Under the pieces are notes generated by a model that worked only from the letters and a program-made list of their open reading frames with translations, searched no databases and was not told the DNA's origin. A program made the position numbers and the translations under genes. A DNA stretch of 64,000 bases. Source: Pseudoruminococcus_B sp937901805 (GTDB taxonomy: Bacteria; Bacillota; Clostridia; Oscillospirales; Ruminococcaceae). The DNA lies in assembly GCA_963560245.1 (NCBI GenBank), contig CAUWNS010000003.1, positions 73,316 to 137,315 on the forward strand, in the 5' to 3' direction. Position 1 is the stretch's first letter; each line of letters opens with the position of its first letter. Below, piece after piece: positions 23,643-32,112 of the stretch.

Positions 23643-25628
23643 TCACTTGCCTGAAAGCAGGGAAAGCAGCCCTGCCTCGTCAAGGATGGCAACCCCTAAT
23701 TGCTGTGCCTTTGTCAATTTGCCGCCCGCTTCTTCCCCGGCAACCACATAGTTTGTCTTCTTAGACACGCTGGAGGAAACCTTTCCTCCCTCCCGCTCAA
23801 TCATGGCGGCCGCCTCACTGCGTTTCAGTGTCGGGAGTGTTCCTGTCAGTACAAAAGTCAACCCTGCAAGACGTTCTCCCGCCGGAGCCTCTTTGGATAC
23901 CATATTGACACCTGCGGCTTTCAGCCTTTCCACCAGATCTTTTGTCTGTGACAGACAGAAAAAATCCACCACGCTCTGTGCCATGACATCCCCAAATCCA
24001 TCAATCGCCGCAATTTCTTCCGCAGCGGCCTCAAACAGAGCATCCATCGACGGGAATGTCCTGGTAAGCAAAACGGCGGCTTTTTGGCCGATATTGCGGA
24101 TGCCAAATGCAAACAAAAGCTTGGAAAGATCATTTTGTTTGGAACGCTCAATAGAATCGAGTAAATTCTGCGCAGATTTTTTCCCCATCCGTTCCAAAGC
24201 GGCAATCTGTTCTTTTTTCAGGGAATAGAGATCAGCTGGGGAATGGAGCAGCCCATTTTCCAGCAGGCTCTCGATAACGGCTGGGCCAAGCCCTTCGATG
24301 TTCATGGCGTCCCTGGAGGCAAAGTGGATTAAATTGCGCAGCAGCTGTGCCGGACAATCGGCATTCAAGCAGCGCAGCGCGGCCTCATCATCCAGACGGA
24401 AAACCTCGCTTCCGCAGGAGGGACAGCGATGCGGCATCTCATAGGGAACGCTTTCTGGCGCATGGGAAACAACCCCCAGTACCTCCGGGATAATATCGCC
24501 CGCCTTGCGAACCAGTATGGTATCGCCGATGCGGATATCTTTTTCCCGGATAAAATCCTCATTGTGCAAAACGGCGCGGCTGACTGTCGTTCCCGCCAGT
24601 TCTACCGGTTCGAATACTGCTGTTGGAGTGAGCACTCCGGTGCGTCCAACTTTTACCTCAATTGCTGTCAGTGTGCTCTGCTTTTCTTCCGGCGGATACT
24701 TGTAGGCGACCGCCCACCGGGGATATTTTGCCGTAGAACCCAGCTGTTCCCTTTGGTCAAAATCATCCACTTTGACAACCGCCCCGTCAATATTATAAGG
24801 AAGCATCCCTCTCATTCGGCCGATTTCCTCAATCCGGGCAATCACATCGTCAATCTTATCATACCGCTGATAAGATGGGATCACTTTAAAATGCTGTTCT
24901 TTCAAATAATCCAGCGACTGTTTATGCGAAGTAATGGATTTCCCTTCTATTTGCTGGATATTAAAAACAAAAATATCCAATTTTCGTTTTGCGGCAATCT
25001 GCGGATCTTTTTGGCGCAGTGACCCCGCCGCAGCATTCCGCGGATTTTTAAACGGAGTTTCCTCATTCGTCTCCTGCTGTTCCACAAGCTTTAAAAAATT
25101 GGAGCGCGGCATATACACTTCTCCGCGCACTTCCAGTAAAGGCAAGCTCTGCGGAAGCCGGAGGGGAATTGCCGCAATGGTTTTCAAATTGGCAGTTACA
25201 TCTTCTCCAACAACCCCGTCCCCACGGGTAGAACCCCTGGTAAACACACCGTTTTCATATTCCAGGGATACGGACAGGCCATCGATTTTTGGTTCTACAA
25301 CGTACAGTGGCTTTTCCACGGTTTCTTTCACACGTACATCGAAATCCCGCACTTCATCGGTAGAAAATACATCCTGCAAACTGCCCATCTGAACCGCATG
25401 CGTCACTTTTTGAAAATCGTTGAGTGCCGCTCCTCCTACGCGGACAGTTGGGGAATCCGGCGTTTTCAATTCCGGATACTGCTCTTCCAAATCCATCAGT
25501 TCGTGCATCAGCCGGTCGAATTCATAGTCTTCGATCTCCGGATTATCCAGCACATAATACTGATAACTGTGGTGTTCCACAATTTTTTTAAGTTCCTCTA
25601 CACGCTTGGCAGCGGATGTTCTCTCCAT
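23643..25628 (-). CDS. ligA: NAD-dependent DNA ligase
   Basis: 661 residues. Domain order as in LigA: Ia domain (EHHSYQYYVLDNPEIEDYEF), adenylation domain with the nucleotidyl-accepting lysine in EPKIDG (Lys114), OB fold, a four-cysteine zinc finger (CPSCGSEVF... CLNADCP near 400-425), helix-hairpin-helix repeats, and a C-terminal BRCT domain (LAGLTFVLTGTLPTLKRSEA). It seals nicks in replication and repair. The ATG at 25628 follows CGGAGGG. It heads the operon with gatCAB. Confidence 0.98.
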   Translation of the reverse strand: MERTSAAKRVEELKKIVEHHSYQYYVLDNPEIEDYEFDRLMHELMDLEEQYPELKTPDSPTVRVGGAALNDFQKVTHAVQMGSLQDVFSTDEVRDFDVRVKETVEKPLYVVEPKIDGLSVSLEYENGVFTRGSTRGDGVVGEDVTANLKTIAAIPLRLPQSLPLLEVRGEVYMPRSNFLKLVEQQETNEETPFKNPRNAAAGSLRQKDPQIAAKRKLDIFVFNIQQIEGKSITSHKQSLDYLKEQHFKVIPSYQRYDKIDDVIARIEEIGRMRGMLPYNIDGAVVKVDDFDQREQLGSTAKYPRWAVAYKYPPEEKQSTLTAIEVKVGRTGVLTPTAVFEPVELAGTTVSRAVLHNEDFIREKDIRIGDTILVRKAGDIIPEVLGVVSHAPESVPYEMPHRCPSCGSEVFRLDDEAALRCLNADCPAQLLRNLIHFASRDAMNIEGLGPAVIESLLENGLLHSPADLYSLKKEQIAALERMGKKSAQNLLDSIERSKQNDLSKLLFAFGIRNIGQKAAVLLTRTFPSMDALFEAAAEEIAAIDGFGDVMAQSVVDFFCLSQTKDLVERLKAAGVNMVSKEAPAGERLAGLTFVLTGTLPTLKRSEAAAMIEREGGKVSSSVSKKTNYVVAGEEAGGKLTKAQQLGVAILDEAGLLSLLSGK

Positions 25629-25657
25629 GTTTTTACCCTCCGAAAATCGCTTTTTTT

Positions 25658-25686
25658 ATTATAGCATAATCCAGGAATTTTGAAAA
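25658..25686 (-). promoter_or_regulatory. candidate promoter of ligA-gatCAB
   Basis: On the minus strand a consensus TATAAT (25663-25658), with TTTTCA (25686-25681) 17 nt upstream; the -35 is poor. Confidence 0.45.
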
Positions 25687-25850
25687 TAAAATCTCGAAAA
25701 ATCTCACTTTTTGTGGCATAGACCAAATTGCCGGGATATCCTTTCCCTGAGTATGGAGAAAATTTCCCATTTTCATGCAGTCCTATTATTTATACCCCCT
25801 TCGCCGCAAGACCATAATGAAAAATCATAGGGATTGATTGGAGAACCGAT

Positions 25851-26351
25851 ATGAATTCATGTTACCGGCATCGCAAATTCCTGATGGCAGGCGTTCCTTT
25901 TCTATTTGTCCTGTTTATTTTTTCGAATTCCATGCAAAACGGAACAGATTCCGGCAATCGAAGCGGATTTGTCACCGAATTTTTCAACCGGTTTCTCTCT
26001 CTTTTTCATCTGGAAGTGACAGAGCATTTTATCCGGAAAGCGGCCCATTTCAGTGAATATTTTGTTTTGGGCGTTTTGCTTTTACTTACCCTTCGCTGTT
26101 TTACCAGGCAGCTTGGCCAATTACTCACGATCCCTCCATTTTTAGGGCTGCTTGTCCCAGTTTGAAATGAGAGCTTGCAGCTGTTCATCCCAGTGCGCTC
26201 CGGAATGGTAAGCGATGTTCTGATTGATTTCTCCGGCGTCATCTGGGAGTTTTCTCTTTGCCGGCTGTTTCTGCCCTGTATCATCAAAACCATTTTAAAA
26301 CACGGTCGCAGCGCTGATAAAAATGAATTCCAAAATAAAACGCCCATGTAA
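25851..26351 (+). pseudogene. VanZ-like family membrane protein with an in-frame TGA
   Basis: Read through, the frame gives about 166 codons of a VanZ-like (PF04892) protein: an N-terminal helix FLMAGVPFLFVLFIFSNSMQ, the family signature HFIRKAAHFSEYFVLGVLLL, then GLLVPV, a TGA stop at 26163-26165 (codon 105), and in the same frame NESLQLFIPVRSGMVSDVLI followed by DFSGVIWEF, which is the second VanZ signature. The stop therefore splits one gene at a position normally occupied by a residue before the DE.LQ motif. TGA is an ordinary stop in neighbouring genes, so this is a nonsense mutation or a sequencing error. The start ATG at 25851 follows GGAGAACCGAT. Confidence 0.85.
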
Positions 26352-26375
26352 AGATCCGACAATCGAAACACAAAT

Positions 26376-26413
26376 AAAAAAGCCCGCACCTCTAAACGAG
26401 ATGCGGGCTTTTT
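26376..26413. terminator. terminator between the vanZ-like pseudogene and the small peptide gene
   Basis: AAAAAGCCCGCA (26376-26387) pairs with TGCGGGCTTTTT (26402-26413); functional in both directions by composition. Confidence 0.88.
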
Positions 26414-26432
26414 CTCACAATCGGATTGTGAA

Positions 26433-26489
26433 TTAGTGGCCAAACCACCATTTCAGATAATCAAGAAGTCCATCCCAGAAACCTTTCAC
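26433..26489 (-). CDS. candidate 18-residue Trp-rich peptide
   Basis: GTG start at 26489, 9 nt after a full AAAGGAGG ribosome site, encoding MKGFWDGLLDYLKWWFGH, then TAA and a terminator hairpin 20 nt later on the same strand. A clean ribosome site, sense start, stop and terminator around such a short frame are unlikely to be chance. The peptide would form an amphipathic helix with Trp/Phe/Leu on one face and Asp/Lys on the other, so membrane-surface binding is likely. I do not recognise the family. It could be a membrane-targeting small protein (SpoVM-like in style, not in sequence) or a bacteriocin-like or toxic peptide. Confidence 0.55.
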   Translation of the reverse strand: MKGFWDGLLDYLKWWFGH

Positions 26490-26736
26490 AGTGCCTTCCC
26501 TCCTTTGGATAAAGTAGTAAGCTCATTTGCTTGTCCCTACCATATCATTCCAGTCGGTTCGAAGTCTGTTGACTTTCGCGGCACCATTTTGTCGATAAAA
26601 GCGGTTTTTCATCCTGTTTTTCTCTCTAGTCAGATTTCGGCCGCAATACAGGCGGATTTCTTCCCAAAACAGGTTGTCGAATTTCGCGATAAATATTTTA
26701 ATTTTATCAATCTCCGCCAGGCATTGTTAAATAAAA

Positions 26737-27426
26737 AACCCCGGCGCAGCCGGGGGTATTTCATATGCGGGTAAAGCCCTATAATTCTCGCAGACACGTC
26801 AAACGTGTAATACGGTCTGCCAGCTGCGCATGTACTGTTACTTGCTGCCCGTAAACGGGCCAACTTCACTCATCGTGAGTTGTTCGCCCAGTTGCTCCTC
26901 TTTCAGATGATTTTTGATGTACCCCGCAATTCGGCTTTCGTTCTTTCCTGCCGTATCCACATAGTACCCGCTGCACCAAAACTCTCTGCTCCGATACTTG
27001 TATTTAAGTTCGCCGAATTGCTCATACAGCATAGCGCTACTCTTGCCTTTCAGATATCCCATGAAACTCGACACCGACAGCTTCGGCGGTATCTCAACCA
27101 ACATATGCACATGGTCTGAGCATACTTCTGCCTCTACTATGCGGATTCCTTTCCAGTCGCATAGTTGCCGTAATATTTTTCCTTCTGCAACTCGTTTTTC
27201 TCTGTAAAACACTTTCCAACGATATTTTGGCGCAAACACAATATGATATTTACAATTCCACTTCGTATGCGATAAACGATTGATGTCATTCAGGCTCATT
27301 CTGAATGTCCTCCTTTTGCTTTTTTGATGCAGTTGGCAGACCGCACCTTTGTTATAGCAAAAGGAGTTTTTATTTTTACATCATCGGCAATAGCCTTTTT
27401 TGAACCACTCGCCCAGAGAGTGGTTT
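26737..27426 (-). mobile_element. IS200-type insertion sequence (IS200/IS605 family, TnpA only)
   Basis: A single tnpA gene flanked by subterminal hairpins, the layout of IS200: downstream hairpin CCCCGGC-GCA-GCCGGGG (26739-26755) and upstream hairpin AACCACTC/GAGTGGTT (27404-27411 with 27419-27426). The size of about 700 bp is typical. No tnpB is present and no terminal inverted repeats or target duplication are expected for this family. The exact ends cannot be fixed from one copy. Confidence 0.8.
26838..27299 (-). CDS. tnpA: IS200/IS605 family Y1 transposase TnpA
   Basis: 153 residues, full length. HTKWNCKYHIVFAPKYRWKV at the N-terminus, the metal-binding HUH motif as SDHVHMLVEIPP (around residues 60-72), and the catalytic tyrosine in the helix GYYVDTAGKNESRIAGYIKN (around 115-130). 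Y1 transposases move single-stranded DNA circles during replication. All catalytic residues are present, so the element may be active. Confidence 0.95.
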   Translation of the reverse strand: MSLNDINRLSHTKWNCKYHIVFAPKYRWKVFYREKRVAEGKILRQLCDWKGIRIVEAEVCSDHVHMLVEIPPKLSVSSFMGYLKGKSSAMLYEQFGELKYKYRSREFWCSGYYVDTAGKNESRIAGYIKNHLKEEQLGEQLTMSEVGPFTGSK

Positions 27427-27436
27427 TGCTATACAA

Positions 27437-27468
27437 AAAAGCCTGAAACCCAGTGGTTTCAGGCTTTT
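27437..27468 (-). terminator. terminator of the acpS-nnr-lipoprotein operon
   Basis: AAAAGCCTGAAACC (27437-27450) pairs with GGTTTCAGGCTTTT (27455-27468) around CAGT; it starts 5 nt past the lipoprotein stop on the minus strand. Confidence 0.92.
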
Positions 27469-27472
27469 CAGC

Positions 27473-28021
27473 TTATGAAGCGGAAAGAAATTGAAAATTA
27501 TGAAAAGTAACGCTCATAGGAATTTCCGGAATTTCCAAAGAGAGAAAATTCCCGCTCTTCTCATCTAAAATCAATGTAAAATCCCCATTCTCTGTTTCTC
27601 CATTGACCAAAAACTTACTGTCTTCAAACGATACATGGATCCCATTTTGCCTTGTCATTGCATCCAGCGCCTTTACGACCGCAGAGACTGCCGCCTGGCT
27701 GAGCGCTGTATTGGGATCGATATCCACGCTCAGCCCCAGATACTCCACAGTCAGTTGATCACCCTGATAGGTAAACGTCATCCCTTCAATCGCCTTAGGA
27801 CTGGTAATCGTAATCACGCAAGAACCGGGAGCGTTTCTTTTGACAACAGCATCAAAAGAAAAATCATCATAAGTAAACTGGGCGCTGCTTTCAAAAGGCT
27901 GTAAGGCCGTATTTGGGAGCGAAGTCCCTTCATTCGCTCCTTTATGTGCATGGCCGCACCCGGTAAAAAGAAGCACCGGCAGGACACAGAGGATCAAAAT
28001 TTTCAAAAACGTTTTCCCCAT
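27473..28021 (-). CDS. lipoprotein of unknown function (YdcC position)
   Basis: 182 residues from the ATG at 28021 (GGGGGAA 7 nt upstream). A lipoprotein signal peptide is clear: FLKILILCVLPVLLFTGCGH with the lipobox LFTGC, lipid-anchored Cys near residue 19. The mature part is a beta-rich domain (FTYDDFSFDAVVKRNAPGSC, FTYQGDQLTVEYLGL, NGDFTLILDEKSGNFLSLEI) reminiscent of LolA/LppX-type lipid-binding folds. In Bacillus the lipoprotein gene ydcC also sits beside acpS, so a related envelope role is plausible but unproven. Confidence 0.8.
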   Translation of the reverse strand: MGKTFLKILILCVLPVLLFTGCGHAHKGANEGTSLPNTALQPFESSAQFTYDDFSFDAVVKRNAPGSCVITITSPKAIEGMTFTYQGDQLTVEYLGLSVDIDPNTALSQAAVSAVVKALDAMTRQNGIHVSFEDSKFLVNGETENGDFTLILDEKSGNFLSLEIPEIPMSVTFHNFQFLSAS

Positions 28022-28068
28022 ATCTGCATTCCCCCAAACAGCTTGCAGGCATGCCGGTACCCCAAATG

Positions 28069-29601
28069 CTACCTGCCTTTTATTTGCAAGAATGCGTCGG
28101 ACAGACAATCGATAACATCCGTTGCCAACATGGAATACTGCGATCGTTTCTGCGCGCACAAATCCGCCGCCAATCCATGGAGATAGACGCCGCAGAACGC
28201 CGCTTTTTCCGCACAGATACCCTGCGCAAGCAGTGCCCCGATGATACCGGTAAGCATATCGCCGCTTCCTCCCCGGGAAAGGCCGCTGTTTCCCGTTTCA
28301 TTCATCCAAACGTGTCCTTCATTCGTTGCAATGACAGTATATGCACCCTTGAGCACAGTTATCACCCCGAATTTCTGCGAAAACTCAAGAGCCGTACCAA
28401 TCCGGTCAGACTGGACTTTTAGAACTGATTTTCCACAGAGACGGGCCATTTCTCCCGGATGAGGCGTAAGGATTGTCGGCGCCCTGCGTTCTAGAAGGAT
28501 TTCCGGATGCGTACTGATCACATTTAAGGCGTCTGCATCCAGCACCAGAGGGGCTTCCAGTTCCCGAATCAGAGTATCCACTGTTATACCGGTGTCCTCA
28601 CACCAGGACATTCCGCAGCCCGCTGCAACTGCATCCATCTCATTACCGTATTCTACAATATGCGCCGCTTCTTCTCCCGCTGCCGATCCGCTCGATCCTG
28701 TTTTCAGCGGGAACATCACTGCCTCTGGAACAGAGGCAGTGAGCGTCCTCGTCACACGCTTTGGGGCAGCCAGCGTAACCAGTCCAGCAGAAGAACGCAA
28801 TGCCGCTTTGACGGCAATCTGGGCGGCTCCCATCATTTTAGAGCTTCCTGCAAGCAGCATCAATTTCCCAAAATCCCCTTTGTTTGCATCCGGTTTCCGG
28901 TCGGGAATTGCGGAAGATACCAGTTTCGGGGTAACTGTTCTGCACTCAACGCCCAGGGAAGAAAAAATAGAAGATCCTATACCAATATCGGCTACAAGAA
29001 CCTCACCGCAGTATCCCGCGCCGGGATAGAGAAGATGCCCCCGTTTTTTGGCAGCAAATGTGATTGAAACGGCACAGGAAAAACATTCCCCTTCCACTTC
29101 CCCCGTATCTGCATTCGCACCGCTTGGAAGATCCACGGCATAGACCCGTTTGTTATGTTCACGGCACATCCCTGCAAATCGATCGACCGGAGCAGGCAGT
29201 TTGCCGTGGAAACCTATGCCGAATACGGCGTCGACGACAAATCCTGCGGAAGAAACCGCTTCCGCCGCCTCTTCCTCCGATTTCTCTGCATCCAGAACCA
29301 GAACATCCGCAGGCAGCCTTTCCCTCATGGTTTTCGCGTTTTCAGTCTTAGGCGGCCCCATGGTCAGTACAACCGTTACCCAGAACCCGCGCTCGCTCAA
29401 ATGGCGGGCAATGACAAAGCCATCTCCTCCGTTATTCCCGCTGCCACACAGTACCGCCACTTTGGCGGGGCTTTCCCGCTGCAAAATCACTTTGGCGGCA
29501 GCACTCCCCGCACGTTCCATGAGAGGAAGAAAAGCACAGGCGCCGCTGTCCACATAGATCTGTTCCGCCGCTTTCATCTGCTTGGATGATACTACAAACA
29601 T
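28069..29601 (-). CDS. nnr: bifunctional NAD(P)H-hydrate epimerase / ADP-dependent NAD(P)HX dehydratase
   Basis: 510 residues with both repair activities. The N-terminal YjeF epimerase domain (residues 1-215) shows VLCGSGNNGGDGFVIARHL and DAVFGIGFHGKLPAPVDRF; the C-terminal CARKD-type dehydratase domain (about 230-505) shows KGDFGKLMLLAGSSKMMGAA, LVLDADALNVIS, TPHPGEMARLCG and GSGDMLTGIIGALLAQGI with the catalytic Asp. It reverses hydration damage to NADH/NADPH. The start overlaps the end region of acpS by 3-nt spacing; AGGGATAAAGT precedes the ATG. Confidence 0.96.
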   Translation of the reverse strand: MFVVSSKQMKAAEQIYVDSGACAFLPLMERAGSAAAKVILQRESPAKVAVLCGSGNNGGDGFVIARHLSERGFWVTVVLTMGPPKTENAKTMRERLPADVLVLDAEKSEEEAAEAVSSAGFVVDAVFGIGFHGKLPAPVDRFAGMCREHNKRVYAVDLPSGANADTGEVEGECFSCAVSITFAAKKRGHLLYPGAGYCGEVLVADIGIGSSIFSSLGVECRTVTPKLVSSAIPDRKPDANKGDFGKLMLLAGSSKMMGAAQIAVKAALRSSAGLVTLAAPKRVTRTLTASVPEAVMFPLKTGSSGSAAGEEAAHIVEYGNEMDAVAAGCGMSWCEDTGITVDTLIRELEAPLVLDADALNVISTHPEILLERRAPTILTPHPGEMARLCGKSVLKVQSDRIGTALEFSQKFGVITVLKGAYTVIATNEGHVWMNETGNSGLSRGGSGDMLTGIIGALLAQGICAEKAAFCGVYLHGLAADLCAQKRSQYSMLATDVIDCLSDAFLQIKGR

Positions 29602-29604
29602 ACT

Positions 29605-29973
29605 TTATCCCTCCAGCGCGGTGACAACTGCCGCCGCATATTCTTCCGTGTGCGTCAGGCTGACGCTGAACGTGAGACGTCTTTGCTCCGCAATTTCTTT
29701 CGCCTTCCCTGTAAAAGAAAAATAAGGGGCGCCAAAACTGTCTCTGAGAACGGAAACTTCCGTGAATGCAAAACCTCTAATCCCCGTGCCCAATGCTTTT
29801 GAAAAAGCCTCTTTTGCACAAAAATTGGCAGCAATCGTCTGTACGGAAAACCTTTTTTCCCGGAACAGTTCCCGTTCTGCATCCGAAAACACCCTCGTCA
29901 AAAAACGAGGGTGCTCCAAGCTCTGCTGAATCCTTCTTATTTCTACCAAATCAATTCCCGATGTCAACCGCAT
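29605..29973 (-). CDS. acpS: holo-[acyl-carrier-protein] synthase
   Basis: 122 residues. SGIDLVEIRRIQQSLEHPRF with the Mg-binding Asp near residue 8, then FCAKEAFSKALGTGIRGFAF with the second metal ligand Glu, and VSLTHTEEYAAAVV at the end. AcpS transfers 4'-phosphopantetheine from CoA to acyl carrier protein. The ATG at 29973 (AGGGAG 7 nt upstream) is inside the last 23 nt of the preceding gene, so the two are translationally coupled. Frame extension upstream lacks support. Confidence 0.95.
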   Translation of the reverse strand: MRLTSGIDLVEIRRIQQSLEHPRFLTRVFSDAERELFREKRFSVQTIAANFCAKEAFSKALGTGIRGFAFTEVSVLRDSFGAPYFSFTGKAKEIAEQRRLTFSVSLTHTEEYAAAVVTALEG

Positions 29974-30478
29974 TTCTAATCTCCCTGGGAAGGTAATTTT
30001 TGACTCCTGCAAAAATCCGTTCCGGCATATTCATGATAACCATGGTGCGGCCCTGCTCTCGATGGCGGAAAATAAGATAGCAGACATCCGGAGATTTTAT
30101 GGAATCGCAGACAATCAGCTTCGTCTGAATATCCTCCGGCATATGGATATCCGGAGTGTATTTTCCGATTTTCTCAATGCTCTGCGCCTTAATTGTAATC
30201 AGGCGTTTGCGCTTGCGCTGTGCAACAATCTTATCGATATCGATTTCCCCGTTGGTCACGGCATATTCATATTCAATACTAAGGCCCGTAAAGACATACC
30301 ATCCACCAAAAATAGCGGCACAGGCCGCAAAAACAGCCACCATGGACCATGCGCTGTCGGAAGGGACAGCAAAGACCAATGTCAAAGTGACCAATGCTGC
30401 TAAAATCAGCCCAATCCGTATCAGTACGTCCAGTACGGTGGTTTTTTTCTTAACCAGATGTTCGATAAAAATGTCCAT
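29951..30478 (-). CDS. membrane protein with PH-like cytoplasmic domain, DUF6106-like
   Basis: 175 residues: two membrane helices (IRIGLILAALVTLTLVFAV and WSMVAVFAACAAIFGGWYVF) followed by a soluble domain containing EYEYAVTNGEIDIDKIVAQR then KRKRLITI. This last pattern is what I remember of the clostridial DUF6106 family; function unknown. The start ATG at 30478 is 13 nt from AAAGGA; an alternative TTG at 30487 would be closer to the site, so the true N-terminus may be three residues longer. It leads the operon with acpS, nnr and the lipoprotein gene. Confidence 0.75.
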   Translation of the reverse strand: MDIFIEHLVKKKTTVLDVLIRIGLILAALVTLTLVFAVPSDSAWSMVAVFAACAAIFGGWYVFTGLSIEYEYAVTNGEIDIDKIVAQRKRKRLITIKAQSIEKIGKYTPDIHMPEDIQTKLIVCDSIKSPDVCYLIFRHREQGRTMVIMNMPERIFAGVKNYLPREIRNAVDIGN

Positions 30479-30597
30479 ATGTTTCAACCATTCCTTTCTA
30501 AAAACGCCTCTGTGCGAGGGCAATCCCAGTACAATTTTTTTGACATCCGCCGATTTGTTTCAGGAATCCTAACAGAATTCCCATGCGGAGCGATTTC

Positions 30598-30627
30598 ATT
30601 ATAGCATACTTCATTATGGGTTGACAA
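30598..30627 (-). promoter_or_regulatory. promoter of the DUF6106-acpS-nnr operon
   Basis: On the minus strand TTGTCA (30627-30622) and TATAAT (30603-30598) with an 18-nt spacer. Confidence 0.65.
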
Positions 30628-30704
30628 TTCTATCCCATTAGCACAATGTGAAGAATTTGTGAAGGATTCTTCTGGTAGATTTGCACGAAAGCGAAATCAT
30701 ACTA

Positions 30705-30733
30705 TTGCAAAAAGCAGGATTTCGTGATATGTT
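30705..30733 (+). promoter_or_regulatory. promoter of the T-box/pheST transcript
   Basis: TTGCAA (30705-30710) and TATGTT (30728-30733), 17-nt spacer, ending 10-15 nt before the T-box stem I begins. Confidence 0.55.
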
Positions 30734-30744
30734 AACATTCGTAT

Positions 30745-31026
30745 AGAATCAAACGCTTTGACCGAGAGAGTAACGTCTGTAAAAACCCAACACCAGAGAG
30801 GGCTTTCCATCGGCTGAAAGAAAGCCCATCGGTTCCTTTTACAAATGTGAAGTTCACTCGTGAGCGGCGCTGCTGAACCTTTCGACAGTAGGCGGCGACG
30901 GGCCGATGCCCCGTTACCCTGCATAATGAGTGTCCCGGATTGCCGGGGACTTAGGGTGGTACCGCGGAAGTAGTTTTCTGAAACTTTCGTCCCTTTGGCT
31001 GTATGCCGGAAGGACGAAAGTTTTTT
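30745..31026 (+). promoter_or_regulatory. T-box leader (tRNA-Phe responsive) with terminator
   Basis: The invariant T-box sequence AGGGTGGTACCGCG is at 30953-30966, followed by the terminator AAACTTTCGTCC (30981-30992) with GGACGAAAGTTT (31012-31023) and a T-run. Upstream, the stem I region includes the AGAGAGTAAC kink-turn-like element near 30764 and a specifier-loop-like TGAAGTTCACT with TTC (Phe codon) at 30853-30855. Uncharged tRNA-Phe would favour antitermination and raise expression of pheST directly downstream. Confidence 0.95.
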
Positions 31027-31077
31027 ATTTTGTAACCACTGTCCACTCCACAGAACTTTTATTTTGAGGTGAATACC

Positions 31078-32097
31078 ATGAAAACCGCACTGGAAAACAT
31101 CAAATCCTCTGCACTGTCCGCACTGGAAGATGTGCAGGATTTAAAGGAACTGGACGCCCTGCGCGTAAAATTCCTGGGAAAAAAAGGGGAACTGACCGCT
31201 ATTTTAAAACAGATGGGCTCCCTGTCCGCAGAAGAACGCCCAGTCATCGGTCAGATGGCAAATGAAGTCCGCTCTGCGATAGAACAGAGTGTTGCCCAGA
31301 ATGTCGATCGCCTGAAAAAAGAGGCCCTGCAAACCAAATTAAAAGAGGAAACCCTGGACGTTACTATGCCGGGCAGACATCATGAACTTGGAAAGCAGCA
31401 TCCAATCAACATTGTCCTCGATGAAATCAAGGAAATCTTTCTGGGAATGGGGTTCGATCTTGCCCAGGGTCCGGAAGTAGAATATGATTACTACAACTTT
31501 GAAGCACTGAACATCCCGAAAGACCATCCGGCAAGGGATACCCAGGACACTTTTTATATTAACGACGATATCGTTCTTCGCACCCAGACTTCCAGTGTGC
31601 AAATCCATGTTATGGAAAATCAGAAACCCCCTATCCGGATTCTGGCTCCGGGGCGTGTCTACCGTTCTGACGCGGTAGACGCCACCCACTCCCCCCTGTT
31701 CCATCAGATAGAGGGACTTGTGGTTGACAAAGGCGTAACCATGGCGGATTTGAAAGGAACTCTGGAAACCGTTGCAAAGCGCCTATACGGAGAAGATGTA
31801 CAAGTCCGCTTCCGTCCACACCATTTCCCGTTTACAGAACCTTCTGCGGAAATGGATATTATGTGCTTCCATTGTCATGGAGAAGGCTGCCGCCTGTGCA
31901 AAGGCGAAGGCTGGATTGAAATTCTTGGCTGCGGAATGGTACATCCAAAAGTTCTGAAAACCTGTGGAATCGATCCGGAGGTCTATTCCGGATTTGCTTT
32001 TGGCATGGGCCTTGAGCGCATCGTCATGAGACGTTTTAATATTGACGACCTCAGACTGCTGGTTGACAACGACCTGCGGTTCCTGGATCAGTTTTAA
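31078..32097 (+). CDS. pheS: phenylalanine--tRNA ligase alpha subunit
   Basis: 339 residues from the ATG at 31078 (GAGGTGA 7 nt upstream; the in-frame GTG at 31069 is part of the ribosome site). N-terminal coiled coil, then class II aaRS motifs: RTQTSSVQIHVME, RILAPGRVYRSDAVDATHSP (motif 2), and GFAFGMGLERIVMRRFNIDD (motif 3). A CxxC-x4-CxxC knuckle (CFHCHGEGCRLCKGEG) lies around residue 263, a feature of many clostridial PheS. Works as an alpha2beta2 enzyme with PheT. Confidence 0.98.
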   Translation: MKTALENIKSSALSALEDVQDLKELDALRVKFLGKKGELTAILKQMGSLSAEERPVIGQMANEVRSAIEQSVAQNVDRLKKEALQTKLKEETLDVTMPGRHHELGKQHPINIVLDEIKEIFLGMGFDLAQGPEVEYDYYNFEALNIPKDHPARDTQDTFYINDDIVLRTQTSSVQIHVMENQKPPIRILAPGRVYRSDAVDATHSPLFHQIEGLVVDKGVTMADLKGTLETVAKRLYGEDVQVRFRPHHFPFTEPSAEMDIMCFHCHGEGCRLCKGEGWIEILGCGMVHPKVLKTCGIDPEVYSGFAFGMGLERIVMRRFNIDDLRLLVDNDLRFLDQF

Positions 32098-32112
32098 TGG
32101 GAGGGTATCACC

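Noticed and set aside
26163..26165. TGA in the vanZ-like gene as selenocysteine or recoded Trp
   Set aside because: No SECIS-like hairpin follows directly, VanZ is not a selenoprotein family, and TGA ends several certain genes here.
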